DNA of 10,947 nucleotides from DATJUF01 sp035524095 (GCA_035524095.1 DATKPK010000023.1:1-10947), one strand, 5' to 3'; shown: positions 1-6,923, counted from the stretch's first letter. A program made the numbers and translations. Notes: generated by a model not told the origin, from the letters alone.

Positions 1-2
1 TT

Positions 3-914
3 GCCGGCGCCGAGGCCTATGCCGCTCTTGAACAACTCTATGAATTGCGGATGAGCGGCGCGTTCGCGACGATCGTGGTGGACACGCCCCCCTCCGCACA
101 TACGTTCGAGTTTATTGAGGCCCCAGCCAATCTGATGCGGCTCCTGGATTCGCGAACGGCGCGCTGGCTCCTCACCAAGAAAAGCGGAAACAATCGCAAT
201 CCACTGGCGCTGGCCAGTACGGCGGTCCAGTTTGTCGCCACACAATTGGAACGCTTTGCTGGAGTAAAGATGCTCTCGGCGCTCAGCGAATTTCTCGCTG
301 CAACCATGGAAGCAGCGGACCCTCTGAGCGGCCGCTTCCGCACGATAGCGAGCATGCTGCGATCACGATCGGTCGAATTCGCTCTCGTGACGACGGCTGA
401 ACCGAATTGTCTGGCGGAGGCTCACGAGGTGATCGCGCGAATGGAAGCCGACGGGCTGCGACTGCGCACTATCGTGCTGAACCGTCTGATGGACGAGCGA
501 TCCTTCGCGAGCCTTTGCGGCGAACCTGAGGCACTGCCGCTGCTGCGCACCGCTACGAATCTGCGCGCGGCTATCGCAGAGGATTCGGTGAGAGACCCAA
601 AATTGGATAACTTGGCCAGCTTCCTAGATCAGCATGCCGCGGCATTGCAGACGAGAATCGAAGCTGCCGCTGGATTCGCGAGGGAATTGCCGTCACGAAT
701 TGAGCTGATCGTAGCGCCCGAATTCGAGGCAGGCATAGCCAATCTGGCCGGGATCAAACAAGTCGCGGATGTGGTTGTGAGGGGCGGCGGCCGGCAAATT
801 CTGGCGAGGGCGATCAAGGCGCTGAAACTTGATGTCCGCAGGTCCCTCGGTAACTCAGCCAAGCTCTCGGATCGCGTTGGTTCAGATACGCAGCAAAACA
901 TAAGTAAAGTGTGA
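3..914 (+). CDS. ArsA/Get3-family anion-transporting-type ATPase (5'-truncated by window edge)
   Basis: The reading frame is open from the first bases of the window to the TGA at 912-914, so this is the C-terminal ~303 residues of a longer protein. The best motif is VVDTPPSAH at window residues 25-33, the switch-II-like DTxPxxH segment of ArsA/Get3/MinD-type ATPases. It is followed by FIEAPANLMRLLD, typical of single-domain bacterial ArsA homologues. A later stretch ending TIVLNRLMDE (around residues 152-161) matches the usual region near the second half of the nucleotide site. The P-loop must lie upstream and cannot be checked. Family members are cytoplasmic dimeric ATPases. Characterised ones drive arsenite efflux (ArsA) or tail-anchored protein targeting (Get3), but many bacterial ones have no known substrate. 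No ars genes are visible, so I do not infer arsenic resistance. The TTG at 45 and ATG at 51 are internal codons, not starts. Confidence 0.8.
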   Translation, partial: AGAEAYAALEQLYELRMSGAFATIVVDTPPSAHTFEFIEAPANLMRLLDSRTARWLLTKKSGNNRNPLALASTAVQFVATQLERFAGVKMLSALSEFLAATMEAADPLSGRFRTIASMLRSRSVEFALVTTAEPNCLAEAHEVIARMEADGLRLRTIVLNRLMDERSFASLCGEPEALPLLRTATNLRAAIAEDSVRDPKLDNLASFLDQHAAALQTRIEAAAGFARELPSRIELIVAPEFEAGIANLAGIKQVADVVVRGGGRQILARAIKALKLDVRRSLGNSAKLSDRVGSDTQQNISKV

Positions 915-931
915 CTGACTATTCAGAAACA

Positions 932-975
932 GGAGAGCCAGAGAATTGTCGATCAACCTCCGGCTCTCGCTGGCT
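932..975. repeat. Inverted repeat between convergent genes (possible weak terminator)
   Basis: GAGAGCC at 933-939 can pair with GGCTCTC at 962-968. An alternative pairing uses AGCCAG at 936-941 with CTGGCT at 970-975. The site lies in the 70-bp gap between the convergent ATPase gene and the lipoprotein gene, where a two-way terminator would be expected. The loop is long (about 22 nt) and there is no clear T-run on either side, so a Rho-independent terminator is not well supported. Confidence 0.25.
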
Positions 976-984
976 AGTGAGTAT

Positions 985-1353
985 CTATGGGTTGGTCGTA
1001 ACCGACTCACTGCGATAGGTAGTAGTATCCGAGGTAACGGGTGGCGGCGGTGGAGGTGCGGCGATTACGGCGGGATGTTCAGTGGTAGTAACATCCTTGC
1101 TGTAGGAGCTGTAGGATGACGAACCGTTCGCACCGTTATCCATCGGACCGTTCTCGTTCACCGAGCGTGCACTTTCAGCGGTAGTGGTAGACTGCGTTGC
1201 CGGAGCGACAACAACAGGCGCTGGCGGGGGTTCCTGCACGATAACGCGCGCCGGCTGAGGTTCCGGAACATAGGTGGTGGTTTCCTTCTCGTGTGACGTA
1301 CAAGCACATAGGCCAAAAAGCGCGGCAGCGCCAACTAGATACAGCTTGTTCAT
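985..1353 (-). CDS. Small Pro/Ser/Thr-rich lipoprotein, function unknown
   Basis: This encodes 122 residues. Residues 1-17 form a short signal peptide with a Lys at position 3 and a hydrophobic Leu/Ala/Gly core. The lipobox is L15-C16-A17-C18, so Cys18 would be lipidated by Lgt and cleaved by signal peptidase II, placing the protein at the inner or outer membrane. The mature part is low complexity: clusters of Pro (QEPPPAP near residue 40 and a run of six or seven Pro around residues 99-105), Thr triplets and a Ser/Tyr patch (SSSYSSYS). No folded domain is recognisable. Such a chain is probably an extended linker crossing the periplasm or lying near the wall. The ATG at 1353 is preceded by a purine-rich GAGGAAAG ribosome-binding stretch. 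It converges with the ATPase gene and is on the same strand as the BON gene, but 311 bp apart, so probably separately transcribed. Confidence 0.7.
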   Translation of the reverse strand: MNKLYLVGAAALFGLCACTSHEKETTTYVPEPQPARVIVQEPPPAPVVVAPATQSTTTAESARSVNENGPMDNGANGSSSYSSYSKDVTTTEHPAVIAAPPPPPPVTSDTTTYRSESVTTNP

Positions 1354-1664
1354 GAAACTTCTTTCCTCTCTTTTCCTTCTACTTGCGGCGCGCTACCCAT
1401 TTACGGCGCCGAATGACTAATCAATAGCAGCAATAAGAGTGCCTGATGACCAATCGGCAACGAATGCGTTTGAAATAGATGATTCTCACAAGTGCAACGA
1501 GTATTTCTCAGGATTGCAGTAAATAGTAATCGAGCCATTTTTGTAAATAATACTTAGAGATGACATCGTAATCCCGATCTATTCGACTGGGTTGGTCCCG
1601 CTGCGATCGCAGAGCGGGTACCCGTTCTCGAGTCAAACTGGAAGTGTCTTGGGAGGTCGGAAAC
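1354..1664. other. 311-bp intergenic region, relatively A+T-rich, with one hairpin
   Basis: No gene is supported here. The half next to the lipoprotein gene (about 1400-1560) is clearly richer in A+T than the flanking genes and is the likely promoter region of that gene. One weak sigma-70-like pair on the minus strand is TTTACA, 16 nt, TATTTA (about 1518-1545), too poor to call. The half next to the BON gene stop contains the palindrome listed separately. The open frames across this gap have no start context or recognisable domain. Confidence 0.5.
1597..1618. repeat. Perfect 12-bp palindrome within a larger hairpin
   Basis: CTGCGATCGCAG at 1601-1612 is a perfect palindrome. It is flanked by CCCG (1597-1600) and CGGG (1615-1618), which extend the stem after a two-base AG bulge. 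It sits about 50 bp downstream of the BON gene stop, so it could act at the mRNA 3' end, but no T-run follows on the minus strand. It could instead be a protein-binding site. The core contains GCGATCGC, the same octamer as the cyanobacterial HIP1 repeat, but I noticed it only once and do not call it HIP1. Confidence 0.4.
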
Positions 1665-2120
1665 TCAGTTAGCTTTCGAGGGCCAATCCAGGTGACTCTG
1701 GACGGCTTTAACACCGTCGCATTGAGAGGCGATCTGATACATTCGGTCGGCGCTCTCATGATTCGGCGCCTCGCCCGTGAGAATCACCGTACCGTGGTCT
1801 GCATCAACAGTAATCGCGTAAGGCTGCGGCAGATCCGCGTTCGCCAGCGCGCTCTTAACTTCGGTAATCAGTAGAGCGTCGTTGGCCTCATCCGCCGGCG
1901 AATCGTAATGATGATTACCGACGTGATGCGCTGCCATCTTCTGTTCGTAGAGCGACGCTCCACCGGAGGAGGGTGGCTGAAGCCCGCTATTTGGCGTCAG
2001 ATCGCCTGGAACGTTGTCAGGGACTGGCTGTGGCGGTTGAGGCGCCGACTGCGCAAAGGCAGACGTTTGAGCTATCAGGACCGCGAGTGTCGACGGACCA
2101 ATCAGTTTGATTAGGCGCAT
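1665..2120 (-). CDS. Secreted BON-domain protein
   Basis: This encodes 151 residues. Residues 1-23 are a Sec signal peptide (MRLIK, a hydrophobic core, then AFA before Q24) with a signal peptidase I site. Residues 24-65 are a Pro/Gly/Ser-rich linker (SAPQPPQPVP). Residues ~84-148 form one BON domain: a helix (LLITEVKSALANADL), then ITVDADHGTVILTGEAPN, then a helix ending GVKAVQSHLDW. The TVxLTGxA core and the closing VxxVxxxL pattern are diagnostic. BON domains occur in periplasmic proteins such as OsmY and are linked to membrane, lipid or polymer association. The family is often stress induced, but nothing here shows regulation. One BON copy is fewer than in OsmY, which has two. The ATG at 2120 is chosen because it yields a complete signal peptide, although no strong Shine-Dalgarno precedes it. 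Confidence 0.85.
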   Translation of the reverse strand: MRLIKLIGPSTLAVLIAQTSAFAQSAPQPPQPVPDNVPGDLTPNSGLQPPSSGGASLYEQKMAAHHVGNHHYDSPADEANDALLITEVKSALANADLPQPYAITVDADHGTVILTGEAPNHESADRMYQIASQCDGVKAVQSHLDWPSKAN

Positions 2121-2183
2121 AAGTCACAGTGAGCAGCAAAGAGCATTCCATCCAATTTGACGCCATCGAACCGGTCGATTGAA

Positions 2184-2568
2184 GAGCCGGAGTGAGCCTG
2201 TAAGCCGGGTTCTGTCCGGTCTTCATCCTTGTGGGATGAGGACCGGTGGCGGCCATTCCTCTAGGTGTGCAATCGCTCGCACGCTCCAGCAGCCATACCC
2301 GAGGATTTCAAGCGGGCAGCTCAGTCCTCCTATTTGGCCTTGCTCCGGATGGGGTTTGACATGCGCGCCCGATTACTCGGGCGCCGGTGAGCTCTTACCT
2401 CACCTTTTCACCCTTACCCATCGTAATTAGCTGACGGGCGGTATATTTTCTGTGCCACTTTCCGCGGATTGCGCCGCGCTGTCGTTAGCAGCCATCCTGC
2501 CCTATGGAGCCCGGACTTTCCTCCCCGGAATAAATTTCAGGGGCGGCCGCCCGGCTCACTCCGGCCCC
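2184..2568 (-). ncRNA. rnpB: RNase P RNA, bacterial type A
   Basis: This is the catalytic RNA of RNase P, which removes 5' leaders from tRNA precursors. On the minus strand the conserved blocks appear in the right order. GAGGAAAGTCCGGGCTCC (P4 5' strand and CR-I) is followed by AGGGCAGG, then the GAAAGTGGCACAGAAAATAT block and GTAAGGGTGAAAAGGTG. Next come CCCCATCCGGAGCAAGGCCA and AGAGGAATGGCCGCC, and finally ACAGAACCCGGCTTACAGGC (CR-V, P4 3' strand). The ends pair as P1: GCCGGAGTGAGCC (minus-strand copy of 2553-2565) with its perfect 13-nt complement (2186-2198). Length is about 380 nt, normal for type A. Exact transcript ends are inferred from P1. The gene stands between the BON gene (same strand) and the divergent DUF983 gene. 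Confidence 0.97.
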
Positions 2569-2571
2569 GTG

Positions 2572-2577
2572 ATGATA
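2572..2577 (-). promoter_or_regulatory. Probable -10 element of rnpB
   Basis: On the minus strand TATCAT (complement of 2572-2577) lies 6 bases before the first base of the P1 helix, which is where a sigma-70 -10 box should sit for this RNA. It matches TATAAT at five of six positions. No convincing -35 hexamer is seen 16-18 bases further upstream. Confidence 0.45.
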
Positions 2578-2676
2578 ACATGCTAACGCGTGATATTCGC
2601 TTACCTTGAAAAAGGGGGGATTCGCTACGGATGATGATTTACGCGGATAACGGGCTGCCATCCAGCTGAGGCAATC

Positions 2677-3228
2677 ATGAAGCATAACGATGCCGCTACG
2701 TGGGGAATCCTGCTCGCCTTCCTCGATGTCGGCTTTCTTACAATTCTCGGCGTGGTGCTGATCATCGTTCTCTCGTGGAGTGAAAGGTCCTCCGTTAGCC
2801 GAGGTGTCGGTAAAGCCTCCGATCGTCCATTTCCGCCTGCAATGACATTGCTAAGGCGAGCCCTCACCCGCCGGTGTCCGGTGTGCGGAGAGGGCCGCAT
2901 GTTCAAATCCTACTTCGGCATGAACGAGCGCTGTGCGTCATGCGGCGCGACCTTCTGGAAAAACGAAGGTGAGTGGATGGGGCCTATGGTCATGGATTAC
3001 ACGGCGGCGGGCGGCGCGGCATTGCTGACTTGGCTAGCGACCTCGTGGTTCGATTTATCGGAGCTGATGCAATTCCTCCTACCGGTTGCCGCAACGATCA
3101 TCGCCGGTGTAATCGCGATCCCATGGTCGCGTAGCCTCTGGACAGTTTTCCTCTATCTGACCGACGAGATGGGATCGCGGGCAGGCAGCGGCAAGACGCC
3201 GATCCACCCTAAAGCCGGCCAAGACTAG
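2677..3228 (+). CDS. DUF983 family membrane protein with zinc ribbon
   Basis: This encodes 183 residues. The DUF983 signature is RCPVCGEGRMF (residues 66-76) followed by RCASCGATF (85-93). C67, C70, C86 and C89 form a likely zinc-binding ribbon on the cytoplasmic side. Two transmembrane segments follow at about 105-124 and 131-152, as usual for the family, and the C-terminus is polar. The family has no established function. Unusually there is an extra N-terminal transmembrane segment (about residues 9-33) and a charged linker before the usual family start, near the internal ATG at 2842. I keep the ATG at 2677 because GAGG at 2668-2671 gives good spacing (5 nt), whereas the internal ATG has no visible ribosome-binding site. 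The gene diverges from rnpB and converges on the COG1579 gene, leaving a 77-bp gap. Confidence 0.85.
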   Translation: MKHNDAATWGILLAFLDVGFLTILGVVLIIVLSWSERSSVSRGVGKASDRPFPPAMTLLRRALTRRCPVCGEGRMFKSYFGMNERCASCGATFWKNEGEWMGPMVMDYTAAGGAALLTWLATSWFDLSELMQFLLPVAATIIAGVIAIPWSRSLWTVFLYLTDEMGSRAGSGKTPIHPKAGQD

Positions 3229-3305
3229 CGTTGCCCCTGACCGTCCATCCCAGCCCCATTTTGCGTCGTGGTCTTGTGCGCCGCTTGGCGATCCCTTTCG
3301 CCGGA

Positions 3306-4022
3306 CTACCCTTCGCAGTAGAGGATGCGCTGGCAATTAGGGCAAAAATGGACCTGCTCGTGCCGTAGAATCTGGTTATAGAATTGCGGAGGCAGGCGCA
3401 TCCGGCAACCGTTGCACGTGCCGTCTTTGGCCTCAGCAACGGCGAGTCCCGCCCTCCGGCTGAAGATCATCTCGTAGCGAGCCAGCAAAGCGCCGTCGAT
3501 ATTCTGAATCATCAAGTCACGGTCGACGCGCTGCTTAGCGATCGAGACCTTCAGGTCCTCGACCTGCGCCGCGATCTCCTTTTCGGCAGCGAGCAGATTA
3601 GCCGCGCCCTGTTCGACCAGTTGTGACAACTCGGCGATTCGTTGGCCCCGCGCCTCTTCGCCTGCCATCAAGGCGAGTACTTCCGATTCGAGCCGCTGGT
3701 TACGCTCCCTTTGGGACTCTATCTCGTGGTCAATTGCCAACTGTTCCTTCTCGTTGCGCACCTGGTTACGGCGCATCCGCTTGTTCCGGTTGTTGGCTTC
3801 GCCCTCGGAAAGATCCTTCTCAAGTTGGCGGCGATTTATTTTTGCCTGTTGCTCTTCTTGCTGAAGCCGTTCGAGCTCAATGCGGTAGCCGTCGGTTTCG
3901 AGGCGAAGCTGGTCGACGCGGCCTGCGACCTTGGATAGCGCCTCTTGGAGCTCGTGCAACTGCCGGTCGATTCCCTGCAGGCTCATCAGCCGGGTTATCT
4001 CTTCACGCAAAGCGTCCTCCAT
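3306..4022 (-). CDS. COG1579 coiled-coil protein with C4 zinc ribbon
   Basis: With the ATG at 4022 the product has 238 residues. Residues ~5-170 are a long, highly charged coiled coil (many Glu, Arg, Gln and Leu heptads, e.g. REEITRLMSLQGIDRQLHEL). The C-terminal ~40 residues are a zinc ribbon: GTCNGCRMRLPP, then FCPNCQRILY, with C203, C206, C227 and C230 as ligands. This architecture defines the COG1579 (zf-RING_7) family, predicted to bind nucleic acid but without a settled function. The frame extends five codons to a GTG at 4037. I prefer the ATG because MED is followed by the conserved helix and neither start has a good Shine-Dalgarno. It lies downstream of the CAT tRNA and dnaG on the same strand. 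In several proteobacterial and desulfobacterial genomes this gene is found near rnpB or dnaG, as here. Confidence 0.9.
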   Translation of the reverse strand: MEDALREEITRLMSLQGIDRQLHELQEALSKVAGRVDQLRLETDGYRIELERLQQEEQQAKINRRQLEKDLSEGEANNRNKRMRRNQVRNEKEQLAIDHEIESQRERNQRLESEVLALMAGEEARGQRIAELSQLVEQGAANLLAAEKEIAAQVEDLKVSIAKQRVDRDLMIQNIDGALLARYEMIFSRRAGLAVAEAKDGTCNGCRMRLPPQFYNQILRHEQVHFCPNCQRILYCEG

Positions 4023-4121
4023 AGATATAGGCCACACACGCCATTTCGCAGCGGAATCGGCGCGAAAGCGGGCGTCCGATGGAATTGGCGAGCGGGTTTG
4101 AAAGGTTGATTAAAATGGGAA

Positions 4122-4197
4122 TGGGCCCACCAGGATTTGAACCTGGGACCAGCCGGTTATGAGCCGGCAGCTCTAAACCGTGCTGAGCTATGGGCCC
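4122..4197 (-). tRNA. tRNA with CAT anticodon, probably tRNA-Ile2 (lysidine-modified)
   Basis: A full 76-nt cloverleaf on the minus strand: acceptor GGGCCCA / TGGGCCC, D arm GCTC/GAGC, anticodon stem GCCGG/CCGGC around CTCATAA, T arm CCAGG TTCAAAT CCTGG, discriminator A. CCA is not encoded (TTC follows). CAT can be elongator Met, initiator Met or Ile2. The first acceptor pair is a normal G-C, unlike initiator tRNA. Pairs C4-G69 and C5-G68 are recognition elements for the tRNA-Ile lysidine synthetase TilS and are present in E. coli Ile2 but not its elongator tRNA-Met. This favours Ile2, which reads AUA codons after C34 is changed to lysidine. Elongator Met remains possible. It lies between dnaG and the COG1579 gene, all on the same strand. 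Confidence 0.95.
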
Positions 4198-4257
4198 GTG
4201 CAAAGCCATCAGGTATGAGCACAATCTATCAAGTTTCGCACGATGGTTTAAGTCCCG

Positions 4258-6021
4258 CTAATGCGGCTCAGGGTGAGACTTGCCGACCTTTAGGTCAATT
4301 GCCTTTTGCAGGGACTCGACGTCGTTTTCTTTTGTGATTGTCGGGATTCGTGAGAGAGCTTCGAATCCTTGCTGGCGCCGCGCCTGCTCAATAGTTCCGA
4401 CGTAATCGATAGCTTCGGCCCTCGCGGCTTCGTCATCGGAGGGCAGGAGACGAACGCTGTAGGCACTCAAAAACTCGCGGTGCGCGTCATCGAGCCGTGG
4501 CGTTAGCGTAGCTTCGAGCAGTTCGGGTGGCTCTTCTGAAAAGCAAATCTCCTGCATCAAGGGCCATATTGGGTCCTCGCTAAGATGAAGGGCAGCCGCG
4601 CTGAATACCTCGGGACGCAGGGCTGGAAAGTAGAGTGCGATCGCAATCAATCCTATGGTTGCCTGCACCGTGGCCTCGGGACGAAACGGACGCGACGGGA
4701 CTGGCGGCGTCGATTGCTCCGCGGAGCTGCGGTTGTATGGCCTTGCACTGGACGAGTCGCGCTTGCGCGACTCGCGCCGTAGCAATTCTTCATTAACACC
4801 AAGCAAAGTGGCCGCCTTACGAGCGAGCAAATCGTACTCGAACGGATCCATGACCATCGCAAGAATCGCCGCGACCCGGTCGGCGGCTCGCGCGCGGGCG
4901 TTGTCGTCAGCCGCGGCAGCCGCCTGCTCCTTTATAAGGAAATCCACCAGCAACTCCGCCGAATCCAGCAATTCGGCGAACGCCTCCGCGCCACGCTCCC
5001 GCACCAGCGTATCTGGATCGAAGCCGGAGGGAATAAAGACGCCGCGCCCCGTCATCCTGGCGTTCAGGAAAACTTCGAGCGCGCGCAATGAGGCCTTGCG
5101 CCCAGCATTATCGCCGTCAAAGCATGCAAAGATGTTTTTCGTGTAACGTCCGAGCAGCCGCAACTGTTCAACCGTCAAAGCCGTCCCCAGGCTGGCCACG
5201 GTCTCTTTGAAGCCCGCCTGAGCGAGGGCGATGGCGTCAATGTAGCCTTCGACCACGATCGCGCGGTCCGCCTTAGCGATCGTTGGCCGCCCCTCATACA
5301 ATCCGTAAACGGTGCGCGCCTTCGAATAGAGCTGTGATTCGGTTGAGTTAATGTACTTGGGCAGGCGGGTATCCAGCACCCGCCCACCGAAGGCGATCAC
5401 ACGACCCTGAACATCGCGAATCGGGAACATCAGGCGCGCGCGGAACATATCGCGCATCCCGCCGCCAGGTTCGCGCTTGATCAGGCCCGTCTTGAGAGCT
5501 CCCTCAATGAGGCCGCGTTTGGTCAGCACCGCAGCCAAATTGGCCGGACGGGCCGGGGCAAAGCCGACCATAAAGGCTTTGGCGGTTTCGTCGGTGATCT
5601 TGCGGTTTTGCAGATAGCTGCGGGCTGGCGCACCTTCGGCGGTATTCCAAAGCACGTGAGCAAAGAATTCGGCTGCGGTTTGATTCGCTGCGGTCAGCGC
5701 ATCCCGCTCGGCGGAAGGAACCCCGCCTCGGGCTTCGGGCAAGTTGACGCCGTATCGCTTGGCCAGAGAATGCAGCGCTTCCGCGAAATTTAGCCCCTCG
5801 GTCTTCATCACGAAGTCAAAGACGGTGCCGCCAACGCCGCATCCGAAGCAGTGGAAGAAGCCGCGCTCGGCGTTGACCGAGAAGGACGGAGTTTTCTCCT
5901 CGTGGAAAGGGCAAAGGCCGACGTAGTTGCGTCCGGCTCGGCGCAAACGTACGTGAGCGCCGACGATCTCGAGGATATCGGCGCGCGCCCGGACTTCCTC
6001 AATCCCGCCGCTTGACGCCAT
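4258..6021 (-). CDS. dnaG: DNA primase DnaG
   Basis: DnaG makes the RNA primers for lagging-strand synthesis at the replication fork. The 587-residue product is complete. Residues ~7-95 are the CHC2 zinc-binding domain: CPFHEEKTPSFSV (C37, H40) and FHCFGCGVGG (C58, C61). Residues ~120-250 are the N-terminal catalytic core (RARLMFPIRD, FGGRVLD, PKYINSTES). The TOPRIM domain shows VVEGYID (E259) and FDGDNAG (D302, D304), which hold the catalytic metals. FDPDTLV (334-340) matches the conserved post-TOPRIM motif. The rest is the divergent C-terminal helicase-binding part, rich in Ala and Glu. The ATG at 6021 overlaps the end of the upstream phosphodiesterase gene by 23 bp, indicating translational coupling. 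GGAA lies just upstream of the ATG. No rpoD follows. The next same-strand gene is the CAT tRNA. Confidence 0.98.
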   Translation of the reverse strand: MASSGGIEEVRARADILEIVGAHVRLRRAGRNYVGLCPFHEEKTPSFSVNAERGFFHCFGCGVGGTVFDFVMKTEGLNFAEALHSLAKRYGVNLPEARGGVPSAERDALTAANQTAAEFFAHVLWNTAEGAPARSYLQNRKITDETAKAFMVGFAPARPANLAAVLTKRGLIEGALKTGLIKREPGGGMRDMFRARLMFPIRDVQGRVIAFGGRVLDTRLPKYINSTESQLYSKARTVYGLYEGRPTIAKADRAIVVEGYIDAIALAQAGFKETVASLGTALTVEQLRLLGRYTKNIFACFDGDNAGRKASLRALEVFLNARMTGRGVFIPSGFDPDTLVRERGAEAFAELLDSAELLVDFLIKEQAAAAADDNARARAADRVAAILAMVMDPFEYDLLARKAATLLGVNEELLRRESRKRDSSSARPYNRSSAEQSTPPVPSRPFRPEATVQATIGLIAIALYFPALRPEVFSAAALHLSEDPIWPLMQEICFSEEPPELLEATLTPRLDDAHREFLSAYSVRLLPSDDEAARAEAIDYVGTIEQARRQQGFEALSRIPTITKENDVESLQKAIDLKVGKSHPEPH

Positions 6022-6733
6022 CGTTTTCCATCAGCACTGATTTCAGGCGATCGGGGAAGTTGGTCATAATACCGTCGACACCATCAGCAATAAGTCTACG
6101 CATCTGACGAGGATCGTCACAGGTCCACGTGTGGAGCTTGAGGCCGCGCGCATGCGCGGCATAGCACAAGTCCGCATCGACCATATTGACGCGCGGATTG
6201 ATCGCGTAGGCTCCCATTGCCAAGGCGTTCTCGAGGAGACGTTGCGGATGACGTTCAGCGAGCAGGGCGAGGCGGACCTGCGGAGCGATCTCTCGCATTC
6301 GCTCCAGCATCTTCCAATCGAAGCTGGAGACCAAGGTCGTAACAATCGCATCATGGGCGGCTATCAGCTGGCAGGTCGCGTTCTCGGTCCCGGCACCTTT
6401 GAGTTCGATGTTCAAACCGCAGCGTCCGGCCGCCAAACGGATTACTTCATCGAGGGTTGGGATGCGTTGTCCAGCGAATTGCCGGCCAAATCTTATGCCT
6501 GCGTCAGTTCGCTGCAGTTCCGCCAACCTCATCGCCGCTACGATGCCTCGTGCGTCCGTTGTTCGATCGATGGTCGCGTCATGAATCACGACGGCGGTTC
6601 CATCGCGCGTAATATGGACGTCGAGTTCGCACATATCGACGCCAAGCTCGATCGCGGCGGCAAAGGCCGCTAGCGTATTCTCGGGGTAGTGGCCGCTGGC
6701 CCCGCGATGAGCGATGTTCAATACTCCATTCAC
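5999..6733 (-). CDS. ugpQ: Glycerophosphodiester phosphodiesterase
   Basis: This GDPD-family enzyme hydrolyses deacylated phospholipids (glycerophosphodiesters) to glycerol-3-phosphate and an alcohol. The core motifs are IAHRGASGHYPENTLAAF (catalytic H-R), CELDVHITRDG (Glu and Asp metal ligands) and VVIHD (second catalytic His), then NIELKG and finally LHTWTCDDP and GVDGIMTNFPD. No signal peptide is evident, so it should be cytosolic like UgpQ. The frame is open back to a GTG at 6832 (277 residues), but the family normally starts a few residues before the HRG motif and the first ~33 codons are Arg/His-rich and not family-like. I place the start at the GTG at 6733 (244 residues). GTG at 6793 is another option. 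The 3' end overlaps dnaG by 23 bp, so the two are co-transcribed. The symbol is given by family resemblance only, as no ugp transport genes are near. Confidence 0.88.
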   Translation of the reverse strand: MNGVLNIAHRGASGHYPENTLAAFAAAIELGVDMCELDVHITRDGTAVVIHDATIDRTTDARGIVAAMRLAELQRTDAGIRFGRQFAGQRIPTLDEVIRLAAGRCGLNIELKGAGTENATCQLIAAHDAIVTTLVSSFDWKMLERMREIAPQVRLALLAERHPQRLLENALAMGAYAINPRVNMVDADLCYAAHARGLKLHTWTCDDPRQMRRLIADGVDGIMTNFPDRLKSVLMENDGVKRRD

Positions 6734-6833
6734 GCGACGATGCTGACCGTGAGCATGAGCAAGGAGCGTCCTACTCGCGATCAAACCACGCACTGAAGTA
6801 CGCCGCAAATCCCGTGGGCAATACTTGTCCACA

Positions 6834-6923
6834 TCGCTGACATGACAGGCCGGTCTATCAAGCGGCCTTTCGATGTCTTATCTTCGATTCTCGTATTAGC
6901 TACCGGCAGGAGCATCCCGCGCG
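6834..6923. promoter_or_regulatory. Divergent promoter region between the phosphodiesterase-dnaG and prmA operons
   Basis: Two head-to-head operons leave at least 90 bp here (about 190 bp if the internal phosphodiesterase start is right), so both promoters should be in or near this stretch. AGGCCG at 6847-6852 and CGGCCT at 6863-6868 form a 6-bp inverted repeat with a 10-nt spacer, which could be an operator or a leader hairpin. AGGAG at 6908-6912 is the likely ribosome-binding site of prmA. I see no strong -35/-10 pair. Confidence 0.4.

Noticed and set aside
3..914. Arsenic resistance operon
   Set aside because: The ATPase belongs to the ArsA family, but no arsB, arsC, arsD or arsR is next to it; many such ATPases have other or unknown roles.
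1601..1612. HIP1-type repeat (GCGATCGC) as a sign of a cyanobacterium
   Set aside because: I noticed only one copy here, and the rest of the gene content does not point to cyanobacteria; HIP1 is frequent in genomes that use it.
1644..1874. Plus-strand open frame opposite the BON gene
   Set aside because: Covers the BON domain coding sequence in antisense; no evidence of its own.
2179..2685. Open frames on both strands across the RNase P RNA
   Set aside because: They lie over the highly conserved rnpB sequence and have no protein similarity.
4655..5146. Antisense open frame of 163 residues within dnaG
   Set aside because: Serine/alanine-rich shadow of the dnaG C-terminal codons with no ribosome-binding site or known domain.
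6131..6673. Antisense open frame of 180 residues within the phosphodiesterase gene
   Set aside because: The opposite strand carries all GDPD catalytic motifs; this is a high-G+C shadow frame.
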